Positions 10,162 to 18,260 of a stretch of DNA of 40,587 nucleotides are shown here, piece by piece. The translations under genes were made by a program, and so were the position numbers. The notes beneath the pieces were generated by a model. That model saw nothing but the letters and a program-made list of their open reading frames with translations. It was not told the DNA's origin and searched no databases. The stretch's first letter is position 1. Every line of letters begins with the position of its first letter. The stretch comes from Pseudomonas sp. S37 (GTDB lineage Bacteria; Pseudomonadota; Gammaproteobacteria; Pseudomonadales; Pseudomonadaceae), in the NCBI RefSeq assembly GCF_016658545.1, contig NZ_JACVZC010000051.1:1-40587 (forward strand). Direction: 5' to 3'.

Positions 10162-10865
10162 GGCTGGCGCCTCGTCAGGCAGCGCACCGCCAGGCTCTGC
10201 ACGTCTCGGCTGGCCAGGCTCTGGGGGGCGTAATGACCCAGCGGTGCCTTGCATGCCAGGGCTTCGAGGAACGCTTCGTCGCGGTGCACCACCTGGATCG
10301 GCAGGCGATCACGGAACAGGTCACGCCACACCATCAACACATCGCTCTGCAAGCGGCTGGCCGGGTCATAGCGGTTGACCAAAAGCAGGTCGTAGTGGTC
10401 CACCGGCTGACGCCCAAGCAACAAATGGCTGGCCATTTCGGCCTCGGCAACCAGCACCCGTACATCGGTTTCAAGGTTGTGGCCCGCGCTGCCGGCCGGC
10501 AATTGCGGCAGGTCGAACAGCAACCAGTCGAAGTGCTCGGCCAACTCGTTCTGGCGCGTGCGCCATACTTTCGCGTCGGGCGCGGTGTGCTGCATGCCGC
10601 CCGGCAGGGCACCGAATGGCAACACGCACAGGCCTTCGAACACTTCATACACGGCATCGCTGAACGGCCGCCCTTCCCGCTCTGCCAGCGCCCAGCCTTC
10701 GGCCGTATCCAGTGGCAGGTTGAAGTGTAGCCCCAGCAGGTTGCCGGGGCACAAGTCGATCAGCAGCACCCGCTCCCCCACGCCTTGCAGCGCATGGCCC
10801 AGCGCCGCCAGCAAGGCGCTGCGCCCCAGGCCACCGCGTACCCCGTGCAACGCCAGGCTGGTCAT
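10158..10865 (-). CDS. bcsQ: BcsQ, MinD/ParA-like ATPase of the cellulose secretion complex
   Basis: 235 residues. BcsQ is a SIMIBI-class NTPase that, with BcsR, supports assembly and polar placement of the synthase in the cytoplasm. The N-terminus LHGVRGGLGRSALLAALGHA aligns with the deviant Walker A of ParA proteins. The usual lysines of KGGxGKT are both arginine here. E. coli BcsQ, from memory, also begins VRGGVGTT without them. VLLIDLCPGNLL is the Walker A' strand and DWLLFDLPQLP the Walker B strand. The start overlaps the bcsR stop as ATGA, and the stop overlaps the GTG of bcsA. Nucleotide binding is plausible but not shown by sequence alone. Confidence 0.93.
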   Translation of the reverse strand: MTSLALHGVRGGLGRSALLAALGHALQGVGERVLLIDLCPGNLLGLHFNLPLDTAEGWALAEREGRPFSDAVYEVFEGLCVLPFGALPGGMQHTAPDAKVWRTRQNELAEHFDWLLFDLPQLPAGSAGHNLETDVRVLVAEAEMASHLLLGRQPVDHYDLLLVNRYDPASRLQSDVLMVWRDLFRDRLPIQVVHRDEAFLEALACKAPLGHYAPQSLASRDVQSLAVRCLTRRQP

Positions 10866-11080
10866 GACGTAATCCCTTCGCGCCGGGTTGCCGCCGCGTA
10901 CAACGTACCCTGGCTGCCGGCCCGGCAGCTCTCACCCAGCAATGGCCAGCGTTGCAGGGCCTGCTGTACGCCGACCAGCAACGAGATGTCCTGATAGTTC
11001 AGCGCAGGCATGGCCAGGTGCTGACGCAGCTGGGCAATATCGTCACTACGGTCGGACGGGTCTGCCATGCCAGTGTTCAT
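10862..11080 (-). CDS. bcsR: BcsR, small cellulose biosynthesis regulator (YhjR family)
   Basis: 72 residues, easily missed. The middle matches the YhjR/BcsR signature: a short helix (DIAQLRQHLAMPALNY), then QDISLLVGVQQALQRWPLL, comparable to the E. coli pattern DIDYADIS followed by ALKRWPLLAEF. BcsR is known to form a complex with BcsQ and BcsE that helps BcsA membrane assembly. The C-terminal 20 residues (AGSQGTLYAAATRREGITS) go beyond the E. coli protein. The ATG overlaps the bcsG stop and the TGA overlaps the bcsQ start, both as ATGA. That fixes the frame and supports a real gene. Confidence 0.88.
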   Translation of the reverse strand: MNTGMADPSDRSDDIAQLRQHLAMPALNYQDISLLVGVQQALQRWPLLGESCRAGSQGTLYAAATRREGITS

Positions 11081-12690
11081 GGGCGCTCCTTGGGGATAGG
11101 CTGCCAGTCAGGCTGGCCTTGCAGGCGCATGTAGGCGCGCCCCTGATAGTCGAGTACCTGCGCCCCGGCGGTTTCAGCCACCTGCTCGGTGGTTGGCAGG
11201 TCGCTCAGCAGCGCGGGCACATCCAGCACTTGCTGTTGGCCCAGCCCCGCATAAACACGCGAGATCAGCTCGGACAACGCCAGGTAACTGCTGGCAGCCG
11301 TGACATGCAGCGCTTCGCTGCGGGCTGGCTGGCCCATGCCGATGAATTTCAGGCCGACCGGCACATGGGTGATCGACGGCGTGGGGATTTCGCGCATGCC
11401 GGACAGCTGCATGCGGTCGCCATGCAAGGCGGCGCCGTGCTCCGGGACGATCGCCACGACTACGCGGCGGCCACTGTGCTCCAGCTCATCGAGGAAGGCG
11501 CCGAGCTCACCGAACAGGCGATTGGCGCGGGTGGCATAGTCGGCCACTTGGGTACCGCCATCGGCGGTGACGATGCGGTTGCCGTCATGCAGGCTGATGC
11601 TGTTGTAGAACAGCGATACATGTTCGGCCGGTTTGCTGGTGCGCTGCCCCCACCAACGGCGCAGCACCTCCAGGTCGCTGGCAATCGGCGAGCCGTCGAA
11701 GCCCACCAGGGCCCGCGGGAAATCGGTGTTGCGCAGGCCCGGTTGCGGCATGTTCTGCCGGGTGATGTCACCGATGAAGTTGTCGAACCGGCCGCTGTGA
11801 TTGAGCAAGGTGTTGCTCTGGAAACCCAGCCGGGCCAGGTTCTGGAACAACAGGCACTGCTCCGGTGCCGGCTGGTAGAGGTCGGCATGCGACGACTGCC
11901 CGCAGCTGGCACGCAACACGCGGATGGCAGCAGGCCCGCTGTAGGAGGTCGCCGAATTGAACTGGTCAAAAATCACGTCCATGCGCGACAACAAGGGGTT
12001 TTCGCGCAGCCCGACGGCGGACAGGTCGTCCCACGCCAGCGAGCAGATGTTGATCACCAGCAGGTCGAACGGCTGCTCATCGGCGTTCACCGCCGGGAAC
12101 GCCGTCACCCGTTCGCGCTCACTGCTGAAGAAACGCTCGAGCCAGCTGTCGAGCGTGGCATTGTCAGCCGTTGCCGCAGCAGGCACCGGCTCGCCTCGGG
12201 TGCCTGCCACCCCACTGGCTGCCGGGCCTGCGCCCAGCAGCGGCAAACCGCCGACGGCCAGCCAGGCCAGGCCCAACAGGCTCAGGGTGCTCAGGCGCAG
12301 CCAGTGGCGCAGGTACAGGTAGCCCACCAGCAGCAAGGCCAGCGCGCCCAGCAGGTTCCAGTTGATGAAGCGGCCCAGCAGCTCGGCCAGGTATGCCCAC
12401 GAAAAGTCCAGCACCCCGGGCTGCGCCAGCAGGCGGCTGAACGGCGGTAACCAGGTGTCTTGGTAGAACAGCGCGATTCCGATCGGTACGGCCACCAGCT
12501 GCCTGGCAACACGCAACCACCTGCCCGGCAACGGGATCAGCAGGAACGCTGCGAACAACAGGTTCGGCAACGCCTGGAAGTCGAGCATGCCGAGGGCGAC
12601 CAGCAGGAATTTTGCAAAAAAATAGAGGTTCCACCCTCCCAGTCCAGGCCAGCGGGCCAGTACCGGGAGGGTGACGGTGGTGTTAGTCAT
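11077..12690 (-). CDS. bcsG: Cellulose phosphoethanolamine transferase BcsG
   Basis: 537 residues. BcsG moves phosphoethanolamine from phospholipid onto cellulose in the periplasm. About the first 150 residues hold four to five transmembrane helices (FFAKFLLVALGMLDF, LLFAAFLLIPLP and others). A proline/alanine linker leads to the alkaline-phosphatase-fold catalytic domain. The conserved stretch FNSATSYSGPAAIRVLRASC (244-263) contains the nucleophilic serine (Ser249 or Ser251). NSISLHDGNRI and VPEHGAALHGDRMQ carry the metal-binding His, Asp and Glu residues. The stop overlaps the bcsR ATG, and the start overlaps the bcsF end by 8 nt. Its presence predicts pEtN-cellulose rather than acetylated cellulose, and no wssF-I acetylation genes are seen. 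Confidence 0.95.
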   Translation of the reverse strand: MTNTTVTLPVLARWPGLGGWNLYFFAKFLLVALGMLDFQALPNLLFAAFLLIPLPGRWLRVARQLVAVPIGIALFYQDTWLPPFSRLLAQPGVLDFSWAYLAELLGRFINWNLLGALALLLVGYLYLRHWLRLSTLSLLGLAWLAVGGLPLLGAGPAASGVAGTRGEPVPAAATADNATLDSWLERFFSSERERVTAFPAVNADEQPFDLLVINICSLAWDDLSAVGLRENPLLSRMDVIFDQFNSATSYSGPAAIRVLRASCGQSSHADLYQPAPEQCLLFQNLARLGFQSNTLLNHSGRFDNFIGDITRQNMPQPGLRNTDFPRALVGFDGSPIASDLEVLRRWWGQRTSKPAEHVSLFYNSISLHDGNRIVTADGGTQVADYATRANRLFGELGAFLDELEHSGRRVVVAIVPEHGAALHGDRMQLSGMREIPTPSITHVPVGLKFIGMGQPARSEALHVTAASSYLALSELISRVYAGLGQQQVLDVPALLSDLPTTEQVAETAGAQVLDYQGRAYMRLQGQPDWQPIPKERP

Positions 12691-12871
12691 TATTCTGGGG
12701 TTCCTGGCGTGCAGCGCGGTGGCGTACGCCCAGCGGTTTCAGGTAACGAGGGGGAAGGCGACGGCGCAGCCAGCCGCGCAATGCGCCGCCAAGGCGCATC
12801 ACCAGCAGGGCCAGGCCCAGCGTGACCAGCGCGGTAAAGCTGATCACCTGCAGCAGTTGGGCGAAGTTCAT
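12683..12871 (-). CDS. bcsF: BcsF, small membrane protein of the pEtN-cellulose branch
   Basis: 62 residues. One transmembrane helix lies near the N-terminus (LLQVISFTALVTLGLALLVM), followed by an arginine-rich stretch and PPRYLKPLGVRHR. That matches the KPRYVKPAGTLRR end of E. coli BcsF/YhjT. BcsF anchors BcsE at the inner membrane and links it to BcsG. The ATG overlaps the bcsE stop (ATGA, 12868-12871) and the TAA lies 8 nt inside bcsG, so the position between bcsE and bcsG is the standard one. Size matches E. coli (63). Confidence 0.9.
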   Translation of the reverse strand: MNFAQLLQVISFTALVTLGLALLVMRLGGALRGWLRRRLPPRYLKPLGVRHRAARQEPQNND

Positions 12872-14358
12872 GCGCCACCCCGCTTGGCCAAGGCGACCTT
12901 GCGCGGTGCCAGGGTCGGCCACGCCTGTGCGGGCACCTGCGCCGCCGGGTCGGGTCGCGGTTGCTGCGGCAAGCTGCTGTCGAGGAAGGCCGGGCTGGTA
13001 AGGCTGTCGATGTCGACCAGCAGCTCCTGACTGACGAACAGCTCTTTCCACGACAGCTGGAAGATGTGGTCAAGCGCTTGCTCGACCCCTTCAGAACGGC
13101 AGGCGAACAGGAACAGGAACAGAACGTCGCCCACCACGCAGGCGATGTCCCCATCACGGCGGAACACCGTGCGCGAGCAAGCCTGCAGCGGGGTCAGCCC
13201 GGGTGCCGGGCGCATCACCAGCAGTTGATGGACGATTTCGCCGTTGCGCAGCCCTTGCCACATGCTCTGCACGGCTTCGGCAAACGCCCGTGGCGCCACC
13301 AGGCCGCAGATGGCCTGCGGCCGCAGGCGGGCCAGCAAGGCATCGAAGTCGCCTGGCAGGTGCCGGCGCCAGACGTAACCCTGGATACTCTCGACCATGG
13401 TCAGGAAGCGCGACAGGCTGGCGCCAAACGGCACGATCAGGGTGGCGCCGCAGGCCAGCAGCAGTTGCTCATCCTGGTACCGCAGGGTAGGCGCCATCTC
13501 GCGCACCACCAGCTTCAGGGCGTTGCCGCGCAGCTGCCGCAGGCGGTGCAACTGGCGCGCCAGGTTGTCCAGGCGCTGCCCACCGTCCATGGCGAAGATC
13601 ACCGTGGCCGATACCGCCCTGCTGGCACTTGCGCTCAGGCCCTCAATGCTTTCATGGACCTGCCAGTGTTCGGAGAACGCAGGCGCCCCTTCCAGTACCG
13701 GGCGCTGGGCCAGGCATAACAGCTCGTCGCCACCGGCGTCGATGGGTACCGGCGCCATGGCGGCAACTGCAAAGCCGCCAGCCAGCCGCACAAGCTCCAT
13801 GTCGCGGGTGGCCGTCTTGCCAAGCGGGTTGCTCCAGAAATGCTGCAGGTAGCGCACGCCGCCTTTGCCGCGGTACACCTGGGCCAAGCCATCGAGGTGC
13901 TGGTTGTACGTGCGCAGGCACTCGACCAGCGCGGTGCCCTGCCCGCCACTGATGACCAGCAGCAATGCTGCCTCGGCCAACAGTGCCGGGCGCAGGGCAT
14001 TGCACCATTGTTCGGCTGCGTCGCCCGCCCAGGCATCGGCCGACACCAGCAGCACCAGCACACGCTTACGCGGGGCAAGACGCGGCAAGTCCTGCAGCAG
14101 GTAGCGAATAGACTGCGGGGTGGTTTCAAACAGCGCCAGCTCGGCCGGGCCCTGTGCGGCATCCAGCGCACCCAGCACATCACGCATGGCTTGCGCGTCG
14201 GCGATCAGGGCTGCCCGGGCATCCTCGGGCATACCTTCAATCACCTGGCGGCATAGCAAGGAGGCGTCTTCGGCAGCGTCACAGGCTAACCAGTACAGTC
14301 CTTGTTCATGAAGCTGGCTGCTTTCGGCGCCCAGGCCGGAAATTGCCAACAACGGCAT
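12868..14358 (-). CDS. bcsE: BcsE, c-di-GMP-binding cellulose regulator (GIL domain)
   Basis: 496 residues from the ATG at 14358. A TTG at 14370 would add four (MTNG), and neither start has a good ribosome site. BcsE is a cytoplasmic protein that binds c-di-GMP and boosts pEtN-cellulose output. The N-terminal half is a degenerate NTPase-like/receiver region (SIRYLLQDLPRLAPRKRVLV). The C-terminal half is the GIL (GGDEF I-site-like) domain, with RTVFRRDGDIACVVGDVLFL. Its RDGD (Arg401 to Asp404 from this start) fits the RxxD c-di-GMP motif. It is the first gene of the operon here, whereas in E. coli bcsEFG is divergent from bcsRQABZC. Length fits the family (about 500-520). Confidence 0.93.
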   Translation of the reverse strand: MPLLAISGLGAESSQLHEQGLYWLACDAAEDASLLCRQVIEGMPEDARAALIADAQAMRDVLGALDAAQGPAELALFETTPQSIRYLLQDLPRLAPRKRVLVLLVSADAWAGDAAEQWCNALRPALLAEAALLLVISGGQGTALVECLRTYNQHLDGLAQVYRGKGGVRYLQHFWSNPLGKTATRDMELVRLAGGFAVAAMAPVPIDAGGDELLCLAQRPVLEGAPAFSEHWQVHESIEGLSASASRAVSATVIFAMDGGQRLDNLARQLHRLRQLRGNALKLVVREMAPTLRYQDEQLLLACGATLIVPFGASLSRFLTMVESIQGYVWRRHLPGDFDALLARLRPQAICGLVAPRAFAEAVQSMWQGLRNGEIVHQLLVMRPAPGLTPLQACSRTVFRRDGDIACVVGDVLFLFLFACRSEGVEQALDHIFQLSWKELFVSQELLVDIDSLTSPAFLDSSLPQQPRPDPAAQVPAQAWPTLAPRKVALAKRGGA

Positions 14359-14647
14359 TCCATTTGTCAAAACACTGGCTCTGCAGAAATTAAAGAATCG
14401 GTTTTCGGGGGTGATCGTGGCACCTGAGGCGCTTGGGAGTGATGACCCATGTCAACAATCCGGCGAATAAGGTGGGCGGCACGCGAAACCGTCAATTCTA
14501 CAGCACTGAAAAAAGATTGAATCAGCCAGAAATGTAATGAAATGCAAAAATATGTAAGCAACCACGCCTATCTTACGACTTTAGTCGTGAACACCGGCGA
14601 AGCCGTTTTTCGCAAGCGCACCGCACTCACATGAATCGAATACCCCT
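14359..14647. other. Upstream region of the bcs operon; no promoter firmly identified
   Basis: AT-richer than its surroundings and the only place a bcs promoter can be, since all downstream junctions overlap. At 14491-14496 there is GTCAAT, which equals half of the FleQ consensus as remembered from Pseudomonas (GTCAATAAATTGAC), but the second half is absent, so this is weak. A perfect inverted repeat ACGACT-tt-AGTCGT lies at 14575-14588, and a CGGC-gaa-GCCG hairpin with five T residues at 14595-14610 in plus orientation. The latter looks like a degenerate REP rather than a terminator, because no plus-strand gene precedes it. No convincing -35/-10 pair was found. Confidence 0.4.
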
Positions 14648-14732
14648 TGTAGGAGCGGCTTCAGCCGCGAACACCGGCAAAGCCGGTGCCACCCACCGCG
14701 TCGCCTCTTTCGCGGGTAAACCCGCTCCCACA
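14648..14732. repeat. REP doublet (two opposed palindromes)
   Basis: The left element is gtaggagcggcttcagccgc, the right element cgcgggtaaacccgctccca at 14711-14730. Between them a third small hairpin, caccggcaaagccggtg, can form. This is the same REP family as at 1-615 but with different loop bases. It lies 48 bp after the end of the binding-protein gene on the minus strand and may protect or end that transcript. Confidence 0.8.
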
Positions 14733-14779
14733 TCAGCACTGCTCATGCTTTTCAGATTTTGAACGAGGCAGTTACGCCC

Positions 14780-15865
14780 TCACCTGCCACTGGTCACCCG
14801 TGTCCACAAGCGCGTGCTCAAACGCATGCCGGCGGGTGACAGTGTCTGAATCGGGAACAACGTATCGAGTACCGCCTGGGGCGGGTAGACCGCGGGGTTG
14901 TCGCGCAGCGAAGGCTCCACGTATTGCAATGCCGCCGCATTGCCATTGGGGTACTTCACCGCATTGCTGATGTGCGCCATCACCTGTGGGTCGAGCAGAT
15001 AGTCAAGGTAGGCATAGGCGGCATCAAGGTGCGGTGCTGCCTTGGGGATCACCACCATGTCCACGGCCACAGTCGAGCCTTCCCGCGGGATGCTGTAGCC
15101 CAGCTGCACGCCGTTGCCGGCTTGCTGGGCACTGGTCATGGCCTGCAAAACATCGCCACTGAAGCCGATCGCCACGCAGATATTGCCATTGGCCAGGTCA
15201 CTGACGTACTTGGACTGATGGAAGTAGCTGATCGAGGGGCGCACGGCCAACAGCGCGTCCTCAACCTTTTTCAGGTCTTGCGGCCGCTCGCTGTGTGGGT
15301 CCAGCCCCAGTACCTTGAGTGTGATCGGCACGATTTGCGTCGGGTTGTCGAGAAACGCCACGCCGCAGGCGCTCAATTTGGCGATGTTTTCCGGGTTGAA
15401 CAGCAGTTGCCAGGAGTTTGTCACCTCGGTGGTGCCAAAGATGGCCTTGATCTTTTCCACGTTGTAGCCAATACCCGTGGTCACCCACATGTAGGGGATG
15501 GCATGGCGGTTACCTGGGTCGCTGGCCTGCAGCAGCTGCATCAGTTTCGGGTCGAGGTTGCGCCAGTTCGGCAGCTTGCTGCGGTCGATTTCCTGAATGG
15601 CCCCGGCCTTGATCAACCTGGGCAAGAAGTGGTTGGACGGGCTGACCAGGTCATAACCACTGCCCCCGGTCATCAGCTTGGCTTCGGTGGTTTCGTTGCT
15701 GTCGATCAGGTCGTAGGTGGGCTGGATGCCCGTTCGGCGAGTGAACTCGGCCAAGGTGTCATCGGCAATGTAGCCGCTCCAGTTGGCGATGTTCACCGTG
15801 CCTGCAGCTTGCGCGCCAAGGCTGAACAATGCGCTCAGAACCACGGCCATGCGGGTGAATTTCAT
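14780..15865 (-). CDS. Polyamine (putrescine/spermidine) ABC transporter substrate-binding protein, PotF/SpuD-like
   Basis: 361 residues from the ATG at 15865, which has an AGAGGG site 7 nt upstream. Longer upstream extensions lack this. The signal peptide is MKFTRMAVVLSALFSLGAQA. The mature protein matches PotF along its length: NIANWSGYIADDTLAEFTRR, LIDSNETTEAKLMTGGSGYD, LPNWRNLDPKLMQLL, IPYMWVTTGIGYNVEKIKA and the C-terminal RLSTRLWTRVTSG. The N-W-S-x-Y-I and SNE motifs line the polyamine pocket in the family. No permease or ATPase genes lie nearby, so it either serves a transporter encoded elsewhere or acts in sensing. It lies 46 bp after the oxidase gene on the same strand, probably one operon. 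Confidence 0.9.
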   Translation of the reverse strand: MKFTRMAVVLSALFSLGAQAAGTVNIANWSGYIADDTLAEFTRRTGIQPTYDLIDSNETTEAKLMTGGSGYDLVSPSNHFLPRLIKAGAIQEIDRSKLPNWRNLDPKLMQLLQASDPGNRHAIPYMWVTTGIGYNVEKIKAIFGTTEVTNSWQLLFNPENIAKLSACGVAFLDNPTQIVPITLKVLGLDPHSERPQDLKKVEDALLAVRPSISYFHQSKYVSDLANGNICVAIGFSGDVLQAMTSAQQAGNGVQLGYSIPREGSTVAVDMVVIPKAAPHLDAAYAYLDYLLDPQVMAHISNAVKYPNGNAAALQYVEPSLRDNPAVYPPQAVLDTLFPIQTLSPAGMRLSTRLWTRVTSGR

Positions 15866-15911
15866 GTGCTTGCCCTCTATTGTTATCAGTGTGTGCAAGT
15901 GCCCCGCCGGG

Positions 15912-17216
15912 TCAACGCTCCAGCGCTGCGCGTCGGGTTTCCCAGGCCATGCGCAAAGCCGCACCAATGTCGAAAAACGGCCGCGGCGGCAGGTAGCCGG
16001 GACGCGACTGGCCAAGCACGTCGGTCAACAGCGCCGAAGGTTCGGCACAGGCCATCTCGACCAGCAGCCGCCCCCACAACGTGCCGCGCGCAACCCCCGA
16101 ACCATTGCACCCCGCGACGGCATACAGCCCCTCGTCGATTTGCGCAAAACACGGCTCGCCCGAGCGGGTAGCGCTCAGGTGGCCCGTCCAGGTGTATTCC
16201 AAGTCCTGCGCGACCAGGCCAGGGAAGCGCTTCACCAGGCCCTGCAGGTGCTGCCGTTGGCGGGCCTGCAGCTGGCTGATGTTCAGGTCCCGCCGGCGGT
16301 ACTCCACGGTGTTGCGAATCAGCAGGCGGCGGCCCGGCAGAAGGCGCAAGGTAGCGCCACCGGGCAAGGTCGAGAGCACGCCCCAGCGGCGTTCGCCGAA
16401 CAGGCCCTGCCAGTGCGCCTCGCTTAGCGGGCGGGTAATGCTCGCGCTGAGCTCCAGTGCAAAGGTACCGCTGCGATGTACCCCGACCCTGGGCAGGAAA
16501 GCCCCGACGCAAGCCAGTACACGGCTGGCGGTAATTTCGCCGCCGTCGGTGCGCGCCTGCCAGCCCTGCCCTGCCCTGCGCAGGTCAAGCACCGCACTGT
16601 GCTCAAAAACCTCCACCCCCTGGGGCAGTGTTTCAGCCAGGCCGCGCACGTAGCTGGCCGGCTGTAGCAAGGCATTGCCACCGCTGCAATGAATGGCACG
16701 TTGATAGAACTCGCTACCAAGGCGCTGCTGCAAGGCTTCGCCTTCCACATAGCTGGCACGCGCCCCCACGGCTTCGAGCGTGTGCAGCAAGGCGTCGATC
16801 TGCTGTAGATGTGCCGGGTGGTGGACAGCGAAGTGATAGCCGCCGTCATCATACTCACAGGCGATCCCCAGCTCGGCGATACGCTGACGCACCTCGTTGC
16901 CCGCTGCCGCACCGATCCGCGAAGCCACCTCGTAGCCTGCAAAGCCAGGGCTGCCAAGCAGTTCGTTGGCGCCTGGCAGTTCATGGCTGACGGCAAAACC
17001 GGAGTTACGCGCCGAAGCACCCTGGGCAACGCGCTGGCGCTCAACAAGGATGACGCGTTGGCCGGGAAAGCGCGCGGCCAATGTATGCGCCGCCGCAAGG
17101 CCGGTAATACCGCCGCCGATAATCAGCCAGTCACAGGCCTGGCGGCCACGCTGGCGTGGATGCGGGCTGGGCTCGCCGGCCAGGGCGATCCATCCACAGC
17201 GGTTGTCGATTGCCAT
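15912..17216 (-). CDS. FAD-dependent amine oxidase, DadA/PuuB-like (gamma-glutamylputrescine oxidase type)
   Basis: 434 residues from the ATG at 17216, which has a strong GGAGGAG ribosome site just upstream. The ATG at 17228 is less likely. The DAO fold (PF01266) starts with DWLIIGGGITGLAAAHTLAA (FAD-binding GxGxxG with the expected hydrophobic strand), followed by VILVERQRVAQGASARNSGF. The C-terminal LEYTWTGHLSATRSGEPCFA and YAVAGCNGSGVARGTLWGRL match PuuB/OrdL-like enzymes. Such enzymes oxidise secondary amines such as glutamyl-polyamines or N-methyl amino acids. The polyamine-binding protein downstream supports a polyamine-type substrate, but this is inferred. Divergent from the LysR gene. 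Confidence 0.85.
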   Translation of the reverse strand: MAIDNRCGWIALAGEPSPHPRQRGRQACDWLIIGGGITGLAAAHTLAARFPGQRVILVERQRVAQGASARNSGFAVSHELPGANELLGSPGFAGYEVASRIGAAAGNEVRQRIAELGIACEYDDGGYHFAVHHPAHLQQIDALLHTLEAVGARASYVEGEALQQRLGSEFYQRAIHCSGGNALLQPASYVRGLAETLPQGVEVFEHSAVLDLRRAGQGWQARTDGGEITASRVLACVGAFLPRVGVHRSGTFALELSASITRPLSEAHWQGLFGERRWGVLSTLPGGATLRLLPGRRLLIRNTVEYRRRDLNISQLQARQRQHLQGLVKRFPGLVAQDLEYTWTGHLSATRSGEPCFAQIDEGLYAVAGCNGSGVARGTLWGRLLVEMACAEPSALLTDVLGQSRPGYLPPRPFFDIGAALRMAWETRRAALER

Positions 17217-17343
17217 CAGCTCCTCCATTATCAATGCGCACGGTTTATTGGTATTAATCTGGCGCGCGCCTTCATGGCCTAATCTACGAGGGCTGAAGCC
17301 TTGTTTCTAACGTTGATTTTTCATTCAGCCATTCCCGGAACGC

Positions 17344-18252
17344 ATGGATAAAACATTTCGCGCGCCTTCGTTGCAGGCCCTTCAGGCATTGATCCAGGTC
17401 GCCGACAGCGGCAGCTTCACCGCCGCTGCCCGGCAGTTGCACCTGACCCAGAGCGCCATCAGTCGGCAGATACAGCAACTGGAAGAGCACTACGCCGTTG
17501 CGCTGTTCGAGCGCACCAGCCGCAAGGTGGGGCTGACCAGCCATGGCCGCGATGTGTATGCCGTGGCGCGCCAGGCACTGGAGGAGCTACAGGCCCTGCA
17601 ACAACGGCTGGCACCGGCACCGCTCGATCGGCCGTTCCGCATCCGTATCTTCGTGTCGTTGGCCGTGCGTTGGCTGCTGCCTCGGCTGAGCAGCTTCTAT
17701 GCGCTCAACCCGGGGTTGTGCCTGTCCATCGAAACCGTCAGCGGGGACGTGGTGGAAACCAGCGGGGACTGCGACGCGTATGTGCTGTACCTGCGCGAAG
17801 GTGCAGACGAGCGCCCGCTGACGGTATTGTTCGACGAGTACCTTGTGCCGGTCTGTGCACCTTGCCTGGGCGAAGGCCAGCGACCACCCGGTTCACTGAA
17901 GGCACTGGCTGAGCATGCGCTGATCCATGGCTCGACCGGGCGCCATGAGTGGAACTTGTGGTTGCAGGCTCATCAGGGCCGCCCCGAACAGGCCTACAAG
18001 CACCTGATGTTCAACCTGGATGATCTGGCGCTGGATGCCGCAGCACGTGGCCTTGGCGTGGCCATGACCGACCAGGTGCTGGCCCATGATGCGCTGGCCC
18101 GGGGCGACTTGATCGTGCCCTTTGGCGAACCGTTGAAAACCGGTGGGGTCTACGCGCTGTGGCTTCGCGACAGCGGTGTTGCCCACCCGGCGTGCAACGC
18201 GGTGCTGCAGTGGTTCGAGACCCAACTGGAGCACACGCGCACCGCACGGTAA
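17344..18252 (+). CDS. LysR-family transcriptional regulator (GcvA-like)
   Basis: 302 residues. The N-terminal winged helix-turn-helix is residues of about 8 to 67: LQALQALIQVADSGSFTAAA followed by LHLTQSAISRQIQQLEEHYA. The LysR substrate-binding domain follows (RIRIFVSLAVRWLLPRLSSF onward), with GcvA-like features such as the strand RGLGVAMTDQVLAHDALARG. It is divergent from the amine oxidase gene with 127 bp between, so it most likely controls that oxidase/binding-protein operon. It is convergent with the MFS gene, with an 8 bp gap. The intergenic stretch holds a GGCGCGCGCC palindrome (17261-17270) but no clear T-N11-A box. Confidence 0.92.
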   Translation: MDKTFRAPSLQALQALIQVADSGSFTAAARQLHLTQSAISRQIQQLEEHYAVALFERTSRKVGLTSHGRDVYAVARQALEELQALQQRLAPAPLDRPFRIRIFVSLAVRWLLPRLSSFYALNPGLCLSIETVSGDVVETSGDCDAYVLYLREGADERPLTVLFDEYLVPVCAPCLGEGQRPPGSLKALAEHALIHGSTGRHEWNLWLQAHQGRPEQAYKHLMFNLDDLALDAAARGLGVAMTDQVLAHDALARGDLIVPFGEPLKTGGVYALWLRDSGVAHPACNAVLQWFETQLEHTRTAR

Positions 18253-18260
18253 GGCCTGCC

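Noticed and set aside
14425..14445. TGGCAC...CTTGG as a sigma-54 promoter upstream of bcsE
   Set aside because: Wrong strand for bcsE, and the spacing between the GG and GC elements does not fit the -24/-12 rule.
14595..14610. CGGC-gaa-GCCG followed by T5 as an intrinsic terminator
   Set aside because: The T-run is on the plus strand, but both neighbouring genes are on the minus strand. The sequence fits a degenerate REP arm.
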